Shown here: piece by piece, positions 1 through 6,218 of the stretch | Position numbering within the stretch: position 1 is the stretch's first letter | Layout: every line of letters begins with the position of its first letter | Assembly: GCA_003695285.1 (NCBI GenBank) | Contig: RFIL01000235.1 | Location: forward strand, 1 to 7,846 | DNA length: 7,846 nucleotides | Direction of reading: 5' to 3' | Origin: Calditrichota bacterium | Lineage (GTDB): Bacteria > Calditrichota > Calditrichia > RBG-13-44-9 > J075 | Program-made: the position numbers and the translations under genes | The notes under the pieces: model-generated | The model's database searches: none | What the model was told of the DNA's origin: nothing | Seen by the model: the letters and a program-made list of their open reading frames with translations, nothing else

Positions 1-327
1 AGGGGAGAAATACTGGGAGTTTTTTTTACCTCCTGGAATTTAACCCCAATGTTTTCATTGCTTGATGAAATCAGCACACCCGATAGTGCCAGAATGCAAT
101 TTGATGAGTTGACGGAAATCCCGGACAGCACTATCTTTTACCCTCAGGCCACCCCGGTGAGGGAAAATCAGATCTGGGCGGTTAAAACGCTAAAAGATAC
201 CTATGCCAAAATTCTTATCCTGGAGACCAGAGCCTTTATAGATTGTTCCAATGCCGGAGGGCCCACCCCTATCGGGGAAGCCACTTTTGAGTGGGTGCAT
301 CAACCAGATGGTAGTCGAAAATTTTGA
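1..327 (+). CDS. C-terminal part of an unidentified protein, truncated by the left window edge
   Basis: The reading frame is open from base 1 to the TGA at 325-327, giving about 108 codons. The first internal ATG (49) has no ribosome-binding site before it (the preceding bases are T-rich and pyrimidine-rich), so I read this as the 3' end of a longer gene rather than a 92-residue protein. The visible part has a Asp/Glu-rich stretch, then alternating hydrophobic residues typical of beta strands (IWAVKT, YAKILILE), and ends in a strand followed by QPDGSRKF. A terminal strand plus a 'QPDGSR' turn is reminiscent of small beta-rich secreted or lipoproteins of the HmuY-like type in FCB bacteria. That resemblance is from memory and weak. 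There is one Cys, in DCSNAGG. No terminator is obvious downstream; only a small hairpin (328-343) without a T-run follows the stop. Confidence 0.6.
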   Translation, partial: RGEILGVFFTSWNLTPMFSLLDEISTPDSARMQFDELTEIPDSTIFYPQATPVRENQIWAVKTLKDTYAKILILETRAFIDCSNAGGPTPIGEATFEWVHQPDGSRKF

Positions 328-494
328 GGTGAGATGAGTCACCGGAGCTTTATCGTCATAGGGAGAATGAATCCTATTTTCAGGTCAATTTTAATCACAC
401 TCTCTCTGAAGTTTCTCACTGATTTTCAGCAAAATGGTACCCAATGATTCCTCAGAAGGCTCCCGAGGATGATGATGAAATTCTTTTATAACTG

Positions 495-501
495 AAAGGA
501 G
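495..501 (+). promoter_or_regulatory. Ribosome-binding site deciding the methyltransferase start
   Basis: AAAGGAG sits 5 nt before ATG 507. The alternative GTG start at 501 overlaps the last base of this site and so could not be used with it, which argues for the ATG. Confidence 0.7.
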
Positions 502-506
502 TGAAA

Positions 507-1130
507 ATGAGTAGCAAAAGCTATTTTGAGGAAGTTGCAGGGCAATGGGATCAAATGAGCAAGGAGTTTTTTTCGGATGCGGTTCGGGAAAAGGCATTTG
601 AAGTTGCAGGCATTGAAAAAGGAAAGGTCGCCGCAGATCTGGGAGCGGGCACCGGATTCATCACAGAGGGGTTGATAAGTGCAGGATTGCAGGTGATCGC
701 TGTCGACCAGTCGGAACAGATGCTGGAGGTCATGAAACAGAAATTTAGTGGTGTTGAAGGGATCGACTATCGCATGGGTGATGCAGAAGCCTTACCTCTG
801 GATGATCAAAGCGTGGATTATGTGTTTGCCAACATGTACCTGCATCATGTGGAAGAACCAATCACCGCCATCAGGGAGATGGTGCGAATCCTCAAACCGG
901 GTGGCAAAGTGGTAATTACTGATCTGGATGAGCATAACCATGAGTTTTTACGAACCGAACAACACGACCGTTGGTTGGGGTTCAAACATGAGGACATACG
1001 GAATTGGCTGGAGGCTGCAGGATTAAGCGATGTAACGGTCGAGTGTGTGGGAGAAAATTGTTGTGCAGAATCCAGTTGTGCATGCGAAACCGCTGCCATC
1101 AACATCTTTGCCGCCAGAGGAGTGAAGTGA
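507..1130 (+). CDS. Class I SAM-dependent methyltransferase with Cys-rich C-terminus
   Basis: This 207-residue protein probably transfers a methyl group from S-adenosylmethionine to an unknown acceptor in the cytoplasm. Residues from the chosen start: motif I DLGAGTG (44-50) binds SAM, the acidic end of strand 2 is in AVDQSEQM (Asp67), motif II is GDAEALPL (91-98), followed by DYVFANMYLHH and the post-motif LKPGGKVVITD. This order is the UbiE/Methyltransf_11 type fold. I prefer ATG 507 because AAAGGAG (495-501) lies 5 nt before it; the GTG at 501 overlaps that site. Five Cys lie in the last 28 residues (180, 185, 186, 191, 193), in an arrangement NCC-x4-C-x-C. Related small methyltransferases next to arsR-type regulators often have such C-terminal Cys, which suggests metalloid or thiol chemistry, but no arsR gene is visible here. 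The acceptor cannot be told from sequence. Confidence 0.9.
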   Translation: MSSKSYFEEVAGQWDQMSKEFFSDAVREKAFEVAGIEKGKVAADLGAGTGFITEGLISAGLQVIAVDQSEQMLEVMKQKFSGVEGIDYRMGDAEALPLDDQSVDYVFANMYLHHVEEPITAIREMVRILKPGGKVVITDLDEHNHEFLRTEQHDRWLGFKHEDIRNWLEAAGLSDVTVECVGENCCAESSCACETAAINIFAARGVK

Positions 1131-1224
1131 AAAAGTTTATGCTCGATATTATTTCGTTCGGTGAGACCTGTTATATGGGAATTTTTTAAATAGTTCAAGA
1201 CTGAAGTTACCAAATAAAAAACAC

Positions 1225-1250
1225 AAAAGCCCCATAATCCTGGGGCTTTT
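1225..1250. terminator. Bidirectional intrinsic terminator between convergent genes
   Basis: AAAAGCCCCA (1225-1234) and TGGGGCTTTT (1241-1250) form a perfect 10-bp stem with a 6-nt loop. Read on the minus strand the stem is followed by a long T-rich run (complement of 1211-1224), so it should terminate the lipoprotein gene efficiently about 30 nt after its stop. On the plus strand the TTTT is at the stem base and it can serve the methyltransferase gene, which ends 94 nt upstream. Confidence 0.88.
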
Positions 1251-1281
1251 ATGTTGAGATTTATCAACTGTATTAAATTTT

Positions 1282-2037
1282 TTATTCCGGATGCTGGGTG
1301 GAATCCACCGATTGGGGAGTGTTTACAGGGGTAAGCTCCTGAGTGCCCGATTCTTCCGTTTGAGTTTGAGTGGTATCCGCAGTGAACCATCCACTGGCTT
1401 CATACTCTTTTTGTAAACGCAATCTTTCGTTGATATCAATGATCCCCTGTTCGGCCCGCAAAGCCCATTCTGTCCCGGAATACTGATTCAGCGTCGTTTG
1501 ATATGCCTGAATGGCTTTTTGAATATCCCCTAATTTTTCGTAAAGGGTACCTATCTTATACTGAGCGTAACTCTTGGCAGTCGCATCCTTGCTGTTCGGA
1601 TAGCTGATGGCTTTCTCATAATAGGAGATTGCGGTTTGATAATCCTCGTCACCCCGTCCTGTAACCTGTTCCGAGATACCGGCACTGCGTTCATAAAACT
1701 CAGCAATAGCGGTATAAATTTGAGGCACCTTGGAGGGGATCAGATTTCCCTGCAGGAGGGTATAGAGGATATCAAATTCCTTTTCATAATTCTCCATGGC
1801 CCCATAGGTTCTGGCCATTCCGATGGCGGCATCAATATATTCCCGGCTGCTGGGGTAGTTGTAATAAACCACACCAAAAGCACGAAAGGCATTCTCATAA
1901 TCTCCGGTCTGATAAAATTGTTCTCCCTGTTTTACCAGTTCGGCTGGAAGATTCTCTTCCGGTATGGGAGCCCGAACTTCTTTTTTACTGCAACTCAACA
2001 GGGTAACAAGCACTAAGACGGATAAAAATACTCGCAT
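1282..2037 (-). CDS. TPR-repeat lipoprotein, BamD/CpoB-like architecture
   Basis: The 251-residue product starts with a short basic N-region and a hydrophobic segment ending in LLSC at residues 13-16, a lipobox for signal peptidase II with Cys16 as the acylated residue. Ser17 follows, and there is no Asp at +2, so outer-membrane sorting is likely. Helical tetratricopeptide-like repeats follow: roughly 33-65 (GEQFYQTGDYENAF...), 67-100, 105-148 (YQTAISYYEKAI) and 153-188 (YKIGTLYEKLGDIQKAIQAYQ). Residues from about 219 to the end are Thr/Gln/Glu/Ser-rich and probably disordered. Length and layout recall BamD or other periplasmic TPR scaffold lipoproteins, but I see nothing that identifies BamD specifically, so no symbol is given. 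The start is supported by AGGAGGG 5 nt upstream. The gene lies 85 nt downstream of the amidohydrolase gene on the same strand and may be co-transcribed with it, as no clear terminator lies between. Confidence 0.85.
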   Translation of the reverse strand: MRVFLSVLVLVTLLSCSKKEVRAPIPEENLPAELVKQGEQFYQTGDYENAFRAFGVVYYNYPSSREYIDAAIGMARTYGAMENYEKEFDILYTLLQGNLIPSKVPQIYTAIAEFYERSAGISEQVTGRGDEDYQTAISYYEKAISYPNSKDATAKSYAQYKIGTLYEKLGDIQKAIQAYQTTLNQYSGTEWALRAEQGIIDINERLRLQKEYEASGWFTADTTQTQTEESGTQELTPVNTPQSVDSTQHPE

Positions 2038-2041
2038 GGAT

Positions 2042-2048
2042 TCCCTCC
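2042..2048 (-). promoter_or_regulatory. Strong ribosome-binding site of the TPR lipoprotein gene
   Basis: On the minus strand AGGAGGG lies about 5 nt before the ATG at 2035-2037, close to the ideal Shine-Dalgarno sequence, and fixes the start just ahead of the signal peptide. Confidence 0.7.
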
Positions 2049-2122
2049 TGGGATAACATAGATTTTTTTTCAGTGAAGTTTACTATTAGCTGGCTTTCGG
2101 GTTTTATTCCTGCAAATTGACC

Positions 2123-3427
2123 TTACAAGACCTCCAACAGAGCAGCACACGCTTCCCGAGCCGTTCTTACCACTTCTTCTTCATCATACGCAACAGTTCT
2201 ACCATATTGAACAACCCATTTGCCGTCAACCATGACGTGAACAACATCCCTGGACTGGGCGGAATATACGATTTGCGAAATTACATTATCGGCAGGGGTG
2301 TGATGAACTTTATTGAGTTGTAAGATTGTCAGATCAGCCAATTTCCCTGCTTCAAGGCTTCCAATTTTATCCTCCAACCCCAGCGTTTTTGCCCCGTTAA
2401 TGGTCACCATATCCAGTACCTGCTGGGCATTCATGGTGGTCACACCGAAGGTTGGTTTGTGAATGAGGGCTGCTAAACGCAGATCAATGAATATATCGAG
2501 ATTATTGTTACAGGGCGCCCCGTCGGAGCCCAGCGAGACATTGATACCTTCCTCCAGATATCGGGGAATGGGAGCAAAGCCGGAACCCAGCTTCAAATTC
2601 GCCGAGGGACAATGCATCACGTTGATATGATAATCTTTTAGATATTCCACTTCCTGGTCCGAAAGCCAGATACAATGTGCCAGACAGAGTTTGGGGGATG
2701 CGAGATGTTTTCGTACAAAAAATTCCACATTTCGATATCCGGTCTGTTCCTGAACCAGCGCCACTTCGCTTTTGTTCTCCGCAGCATGAGTATGAATGAT
2801 CAAATTATATCTGTGTGACAGATCCCGAACCGCCTCCCATAATTGATCACTGCATGTTAAAACAAAGCGGGGGGCTAAAGCATAACCGACCCTACCGTCA
2901 GCACTATTGTGCCATTGGTGAATTAACCGCTCGGTATCCCGGATAATATCATCAAAAGGCTCCTTATACGGCTGAGTGCCATGGTCCATCATCACTTTAC
3001 CACTGTATCCGCGAATCCCACTTCGAACCATTTCCTCAAACACCACATCCATATGTGAGGCGCTGCCCATATCCAGAATGGCGGTAACCCCGCTTTTCAG
3101 CATCTCTGTGAGGCCCAGGCGGGCAGAAGCTCTCAATGACGATTCGGTGTGGGCACTTTCCAATGGCCAGATGTATTGACTCAGCCAGTCCAGTAATTCC
3201 AGATCATCAGCCAGGTTTCGGAAGAGGGCCTGACATAAATGCACATGGGTTTGGATGAGCCCCGGTAAAATTACATGATTGGTTAAATCCCAGGTCTCCG
3301 CATCAGGCACCTGAAGTCCCGGCCCGATTTCTCTGATAAGATTGTCCTCAATAAAGATGTCTCCGTGAAGAATTTCTCGGTGAGCATTTTGAGTCACCAG
3401 GGTAGCATTTTTTAGGAGTAATCGCAT
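2123..3427 (-). CDS. Metal-dependent amidohydrolase, SAH/MTA/5'-deoxyadenosine deaminase-like (ATZ/TRZ family)
   Basis: The 434-residue product is a cytosolic hydrolase of the amidohydrolase superfamily (cytosine deaminase/chlorohydrolase branch) that probably deaminates or dechlorinates a purine nucleoside or other heterocycle. An N-terminal beta segment (1-50, KNATLVTQN) precedes the TIM barrel. Metal and catalytic residues are present in family order: H61 and H63 (THVHLCQALFR), H212/H214 with E217 (HTHAAE), H251 (LAHC), H272 in MHCPSAN, and D302 in GSDGAPCNN. The C-terminal GSLEAGKLADLTIL closes the second beta domain. The pattern fits S-adenosylhomocysteine/methylthioadenosine or 5'-deoxyadenosine deaminases, but substrate within this family is notoriously hard to call; guanine deaminase-like or triazine hydrolase-like activity is not excluded. 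I chose ATG 3427 (GGAG 4 nt upstream, protein begins at the conserved MRLLLKNAT) over an upstream TTG at 3502 that would add 25 unconserved-looking residues. The gene diverges from gap. Confidence 0.88.
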   Translation of the reverse strand: MRLLLKNATLVTQNAHREILHGDIFIEDNLIREIGPGLQVPDAETWDLTNHVILPGLIQTHVHLCQALFRNLADDLELLDWLSQYIWPLESAHTESSLRASARLGLTEMLKSGVTAILDMGSASHMDVVFEEMVRSGIRGYSGKVMMDHGTQPYKEPFDDIIRDTERLIHQWHNSADGRVGYALAPRFVLTCSDQLWEAVRDLSHRYNLIIHTHAAENKSEVALVQEQTGYRNVEFFVRKHLASPKLCLAHCIWLSDQEVEYLKDYHINVMHCPSANLKLGSGFAPIPRYLEEGINVSLGSDGAPCNNNLDIFIDLRLAALIHKPTFGVTTMNAQQVLDMVTINGAKTLGLEDKIGSLEAGKLADLTILQLNKVHHTPADNVISQIVYSAQSRDVVHVMVDGKWVVQYGRTVAYDEEEVVRTAREACAALLEVL

Positions 3428-3705
3428 GGGTCTCCGTCCCGCTTGGTCATGAATAATGGAATTTAGGTCAAGAAATTTACTTTCCGGTCGATGAATACGC
3501 AAGAAAATTCCCGTAAGATATTGGATTTAGAAAAGAAATAGGGGATTGGAATATTTTTAGTATCTTGCTCAACATTTCCATACAGGTTATATTTGGTCTC
3601 TTATTCGGATAATAGGAAAGCGATTTATCATAAATTCGTTTAGTTTTTCAACAAAGTAAAAGACTTAAATCAAGTTTTTCCAACCCAAAACAGCAGGAGC
3701 ACATC
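3428..3705. other. Divergent intergenic region between amidohydrolase and gap
   Basis: This 278-nt AT-rich stretch holds the upstream regions of both divergent genes. It contains the candidate gap promoter (3564-3595), a small 13-nt palindrome ATTTATCATAAAT (3623-3635) that could be an operator or chance in AT-rich DNA, and the gap ribosome-binding site AGGAG (3695-3699). I found no convincing promoter for the minus-strand amidohydrolase gene and no coding potential. Confidence 0.6.
3564..3595 (+). promoter_or_regulatory. Candidate gap promoter, FCB-like
   Basis: CTTG (3564-3567) is followed 20 nt later by TATATTTG (3588-3595). This matches the Bacteroidetes-type consensus TTTG ... TAnnTTTG with usual spacing. 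The same stretch also reads as a sigma70-like pair, TTGCTC and TATATT with a 17-nt spacer. Transcription would start near 3602, leaving a leader of about 100 nt before gap. Confidence 0.45.
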
Positions 3706-4710
3706 ATGGCCATTCGAGTAGCAATCAATGGATTCGGTCGTATTGGACGACTGGTTTTCAAAGCAATGCAGCATGATTCCGATATTGAAGTGGTAGCGAT
3801 AAATGATATCACCGATGCCGCTACCCTGGCGTATTTATTAAAGTATGATTCTGTGCATGGAAATTATCCGGTTCCTGTGCATGCCACGGATGATGGTTAC
3901 CTGGTTGCCGGAGATCGAAAGGTAAAGATTTTTGCGGAACGTGACCCTTCCCAGCTACCCTGGGGAGATCTGGGTGTCGAATTTGTCATTGAATCCACCG
4001 GTATTTTCCGAAATCGGGAAAAAATGAGTTTACATTTACAAGCAGGAGCTAAGAAAGTCATTCTCACAGCCCCGGCCAAGGGTGAACTGGATAATACCGT
4101 GGTCATGGGAGTGAATGATGATACCCTGAAGCCCGAGCATGTGCTGGTCTCCAATGCCTCCTGTACCACCAATTGTCTGGCACCGGTGGCAAAGGTGTTG
4201 CACGAAACATTTGGTATTCGACGTGGTTGGATGACGACAATTCACGCCTACACCAATGATCAACGGATTCTGGATTTACCTCATAGCGATTTACGCCGCG
4301 CCCGGGCAGCAGCAGCCAATATTATTCCGACCACCACCGGTGCCGCCAAGGCGGTCGGTCTGGTGATTCCGGAATTAAAGGGTAAATTAGATGGTATTGC
4401 CATGCGCGTTCCGGTAACCGATGGCTCTCTGGTGGATCTGGTGGCCGAGCTGGATAAGAATGTGGAAGCGGCAGATATCAATAAAGCGATTAAAGATGCT
4501 TCTCAGGGAGCGATGAAAGGGTTCCTGGAATACTGCGAAGATCCCATCGTTTCCAGTGATATCGTGGATAACCCGGCGTCCAGCATTTTTGATTCCCTCT
4601 CCACCCGGGTGATGGACGGCAACTTCGTTAAGGTGGTCTCCTGGTATGACAATGAATGGGGATATTCCAATCGAACGGTAGATATCCTCAAAAAGATGGC
4701 TTCATTATAA
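3706..4710 (+). CDS. gap: Type I glyceraldehyde-3-phosphate dehydrogenase
   Basis: Gap oxidises glyceraldehyde 3-phosphate with NAD and phosphate to 1,3-bisphosphoglycerate, a cytosolic step of glycolysis and, in reverse, gluconeogenesis. The 334-residue length is standard. The Rossmann motif NGFGRIGR is at 8-15. Asp34 in AINDITD, and Leu191-Pro192 in DLPHSDLRRAR, are the residues associated with NAD rather than NADP preference. Catalytic Cys153 lies in SNASCTTNC and its partner His180 in TTIHAYTNDQ; R235 in AMRVPV binds substrate phosphate. The ending SWYDNEWGYSNR is the usual C-terminal signature. The start is supported by AGGAG 6 nt upstream and by the family's usual N-terminus. A strong terminator directly after the stop makes it largely a single-gene transcript, though pgk and tpiA follow on the same strand. 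Confidence 0.98.
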   Translation: MAIRVAINGFGRIGRLVFKAMQHDSDIEVVAINDITDAATLAYLLKYDSVHGNYPVPVHATDDGYLVAGDRKVKIFAERDPSQLPWGDLGVEFVIESTGIFRNREKMSLHLQAGAKKVILTAPAKGELDNTVVMGVNDDTLKPEHVLVSNASCTTNCLAPVAKVLHETFGIRRGWMTTIHAYTNDQRILDLPHSDLRRARAAAANIIPTTTGAAKAVGLVIPELKGKLDGIAMRVPVTDGSLVDLVAELDKNVEAADINKAIKDASQGAMKGFLEYCEDPIVSSDIVDNPASSIFDSLSTRVMDGNFVKVVSWYDNEWGYSNRTVDILKKMASL

Positions 4711-4719
4711 AAGATAAGT

Positions 4720-4750
4720 CCCCCGTCTTCCAGGCGGGGGTTCTTTTTTT
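4720..4750 (+). terminator. Strong intrinsic terminator after gap
   Basis: CCCCCGTC (4720-4727) and GGCGGGGG (4733-4740) pair over 8 bp (one G-T) around a TTCCA loop, followed immediately by TTCTTTTTTT (4741-4750). It lies 10 nt after the gap stop and should separate gap from pgk transcriptionally, apart from read-through. Confidence 0.92.
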
Positions 4751-4780
4751 GCCTTTGGATGAAATCAGAATAGGGGAGAG

Positions 4781-4891
4781 ATGAGATGCCTCAGCACGGA
4801 AGCTAAGGTTGAGCATCTCGTTTCTTCATCAATTCCAATCCCATTCTTTGAATCCTACGGGATGAAAATTATCTGTTATCCCAAACTGTGA
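4781..4891 (+). CDS. Possible 36-codon leader ORF before pgk (tentative)
   Basis: ATG 4781 follows a purine-rich GGGGAGAG with very short spacing, and its frame stays open for 36 codons to TGA 4889-4891. That stop shares a base with the pgk ribosome-binding site AGGAGG (4891-4896), a layout seen in translational coupling or leader peptides. The first codons lie inside the leader hairpin. The predicted peptide (ending ICYPKL) matches nothing I know and has no run of one amino acid that would suggest attenuation. It may be chance. Confidence 0.2.
   Translation: MRCLSTEAKVEHLVSSSIPIPFFESYGMKIICYPKL
4783..4819 (+). promoter_or_regulatory. Imperfect hairpin in the pgk leader
   Basis: GAGATGCCTCA (4783-4793) pairs with TGAGCATCTC (4810-4819) over 10 bp with one bulged C (4790). 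A G-T and a C-G pair can extend it, leaving a loop of about 12 nt. It is followed by GTTTCTTC, a weak T-rich tract, so it could be a poor terminator or attenuator, or simply mRNA structure. It lies 82 nt before pgk, after the gap terminator. Confidence 0.5.
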
Positions 4892-4896
4892 GGAGG
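4891..4896 (+). promoter_or_regulatory. Ribosome-binding site of pgk, overlapping an upstream stop codon
   Basis: AGGAGG lies 5 nt before ATG 4902. Its first A is also the last base of the TGA that ends the tentative 36-codon leader ORF. Confidence 0.75.
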
Positions 4897-4901
4897 TTCC
4901 C

Positions 4902-6098
4902 ATGGCAAAATTGACCATTGACGATCTCGACTTAAAGGGAAAAAATGTGTTAATGCGGGTGGATTTCAATGTTCCGCTCGATGAGAATTTACACATCACC
5001 GATGATTTGCGTATCCGTGCGGCATTACCCTCCATCCGGAAGGTGATAAATGATGGAGGAAGAGCTATTTTATGTTCACACCTGGGTCGTCCCAAAGGGC
5101 AACGTGTGGATTCGCTTTCTCTAAAACCTGTAGCAGAACATCTCTCCCGTCTCCTGGAGAAGGAGGTTCTCTTTGCGAATGATTGTATTGGACCGGAAGT
5201 GGAAAAGCTGAAAAGCAGTTTAAAAGATGGAGATGTTTTGTTATTGGAGAATCTTCGTTTTCACAAAGGGGAAACGGATAATGATCCGGAATTTGCCCGT
5301 CAATTAGCCAGCGGATGTGATGTTTATATCAATGATGCTTTCGGGACCGCTCATCGAGCCCATGCTTCCACTGAAGGCGTTACCCGGTTTTTTCAACAAT
5401 GTGCTGCCGGCTATCTGATGCAGAAGGAATTGAAATATCTGGGAGAAGCGCTGGAAAATCCGCGACGACCCTTTGTTGCGATTCTGGGGGGCGCTAAAAT
5501 CTCCGGTAAAATTGATGTGATCCAGAACCTGTTGGGGAAAACGGATGTGTTGTTAATTGGCGGCGGGATGATTTTTACCTTTTTTAAAGCCCATGGGTGG
5601 GAAATTGGAAAATCGCTCCTGGAAGCCGATCGTCTGGAAATGGCAAAGGAAATATTGAAAAAAGCTCAGGAAAGCCAGACGGAGTTGTTGTTACCGGTTG
5701 ATGTGCTGGTTGCCGATAAATTTGAAGCAGGAGCCAGCACTCAAATAGTGGGAGTCCACGACATCCCCCCCGATGGCATCGGTGTAGATATTGGGCCGAA
5801 AACCATCGAATTGTTTAAAGAAAAATTGAAAGATGCTCAAACCGTTGTCTGGAATGGTCCCATGGGAGTGTTTGAGATTGATGAGTTTGCTCAGGGTACG
5901 GAGGCCATTGCCCGAATTCTGGCAGATATAACCCGTAACGGGGCCACCACAATTGTAGGTGGAGGAGATTCTGCAGCAGCGGTGAAAAAATTGGGATTGG
6001 AAGACCAACTCTCCCATGTATCTACCGGTGGTGGAGCATCACTGGAATTTCTGGAAGGTAAGGTCTTACCCGGAGTTGCTGCCCTTACTGATAAATAA
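4902..6098 (+). CDS. pgk: Phosphoglycerate kinase
   Basis: Pgk transfers the acyl phosphate of 1,3-bisphosphoglycerate to ADP, giving ATP and 3-phosphoglycerate in the cytosol. The 398-residue length is typical of bacterial Pgk. The N-terminal domain has RVDFNVP (19-25), D35-R39 in DDLRIRA, HLGRPKG (60-66), ENLRFHKGE (116-124) and NDAFGTAHRAHAS (144-156), giving the basic patch and Asp/Asn residues that bind 3-phosphoglycerate. The C-terminal nucleotide domain has GGAKISGK (196-203) with Lys203, NGPMGVFE (318-325), GGGDS (353-357) and STGGGASLE (374-382). All key residues appear intact. The start is fixed by AGGAGG 5 nt upstream. It lies 191 nt after gap, behind a terminator, and 120 nt before tpiA with no terminator between, so pgk and tpiA may share a transcript. 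Confidence 0.98.
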   Translation: MAKLTIDDLDLKGKNVLMRVDFNVPLDENLHITDDLRIRAALPSIRKVINDGGRAILCSHLGRPKGQRVDSLSLKPVAEHLSRLLEKEVLFANDCIGPEVEKLKSSLKDGDVLLLENLRFHKGETDNDPEFARQLASGCDVYINDAFGTAHRAHASTEGVTRFFQQCAAGYLMQKELKYLGEALENPRRPFVAILGGAKISGKIDVIQNLLGKTDVLLIGGGMIFTFFKAHGWEIGKSLLEADRLEMAKEILKKAQESQTELLLPVDVLVADKFEAGASTQIVGVHDIPPDGIGVDIGPKTIELFKEKLKDAQTVVWNGPMGVFEIDEFAQGTEAIARILADITRNGATTIVGGGDSAAAVKKLGLEDQLSHVSTGGGASLEFLEGKVLPGVAALTDK

Positions 6099-6218
6099 CA
6101 GAGAACAAAGTGGGGCGTACTTCTGAAAAACAGTTTCATTTTATTTCAGCACATAAAGTTCAGGTTACAGCACCTGGAAGGGCTTAATTGAGATACAATT
6201 TCTGAAAAGGAGTCAGGT
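6099..6218 (+). other. pgk-tpiA intergenic spacer
   Basis: The 120-nt spacer contains a small hairpin (CAGGT 6161-6165 with ACCTG 6172-6176, six-base loop) without a T-run, so it is not a normal terminator. AAGGAG (6207-6212) lies 6 nt before the tpiA ATG. A TACAAT at 6194-6199 looks like a -10 element but would start transcription on the ribosome-binding site and lacks a -35, so read-through from pgk is likelier. Confidence 0.5.

Noticed and set aside
328..343. A small inverted repeat (GGTGA, 6-nt loop, TCACC) just after the first stop codon.
   Set aside because: The stem is only 5 bp and no T-run follows, so I do not call it a terminator; it is too short to claim as an operator.
391..597. 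A 68-codon minus-strand frame covering the spacer before the methyltransferase gene.
   Set aside because: Half of it lies antisense to the methyltransferase, it has no ribosome-binding site, and the peptide resembles no family. I also looked in the spacer for a degenerate arsR gene and saw none.
845..1390. A 181-codon minus-strand frame.
   Set aside because: It runs antisense through the methyltransferase, across the terminator and out of frame into the lipoprotein gene, which shows it is a shadow frame.
1636..2016. A 126-codon plus-strand frame.
   Set aside because: It is entirely antisense to the TPR lipoprotein gene, which has a lipobox, repeats and a strong ribosome-binding site.
3428..3502. 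An upstream TTG start that would lengthen the amidohydrolase by 25 residues.
   Set aside because: The extra residues do not resemble the family N-terminus and no good ribosome-binding site precedes the TTG; ATG 3427 has both.
4745..4880. A 5S rRNA gene, suggested by the CGGAAGCTAAG segment.
   Set aside because: The terminal helix, the CCGAAC half and the 3' domain of 5S rRNA are absent, and the segment sits in the loop of a different hairpin.
5691..6139. Two minus-strand frames of 108 and 82 codons over the end of pgk.
   Set aside because: They are antisense shadows of the conserved Pgk C-terminal domain and have no supporting start signals.
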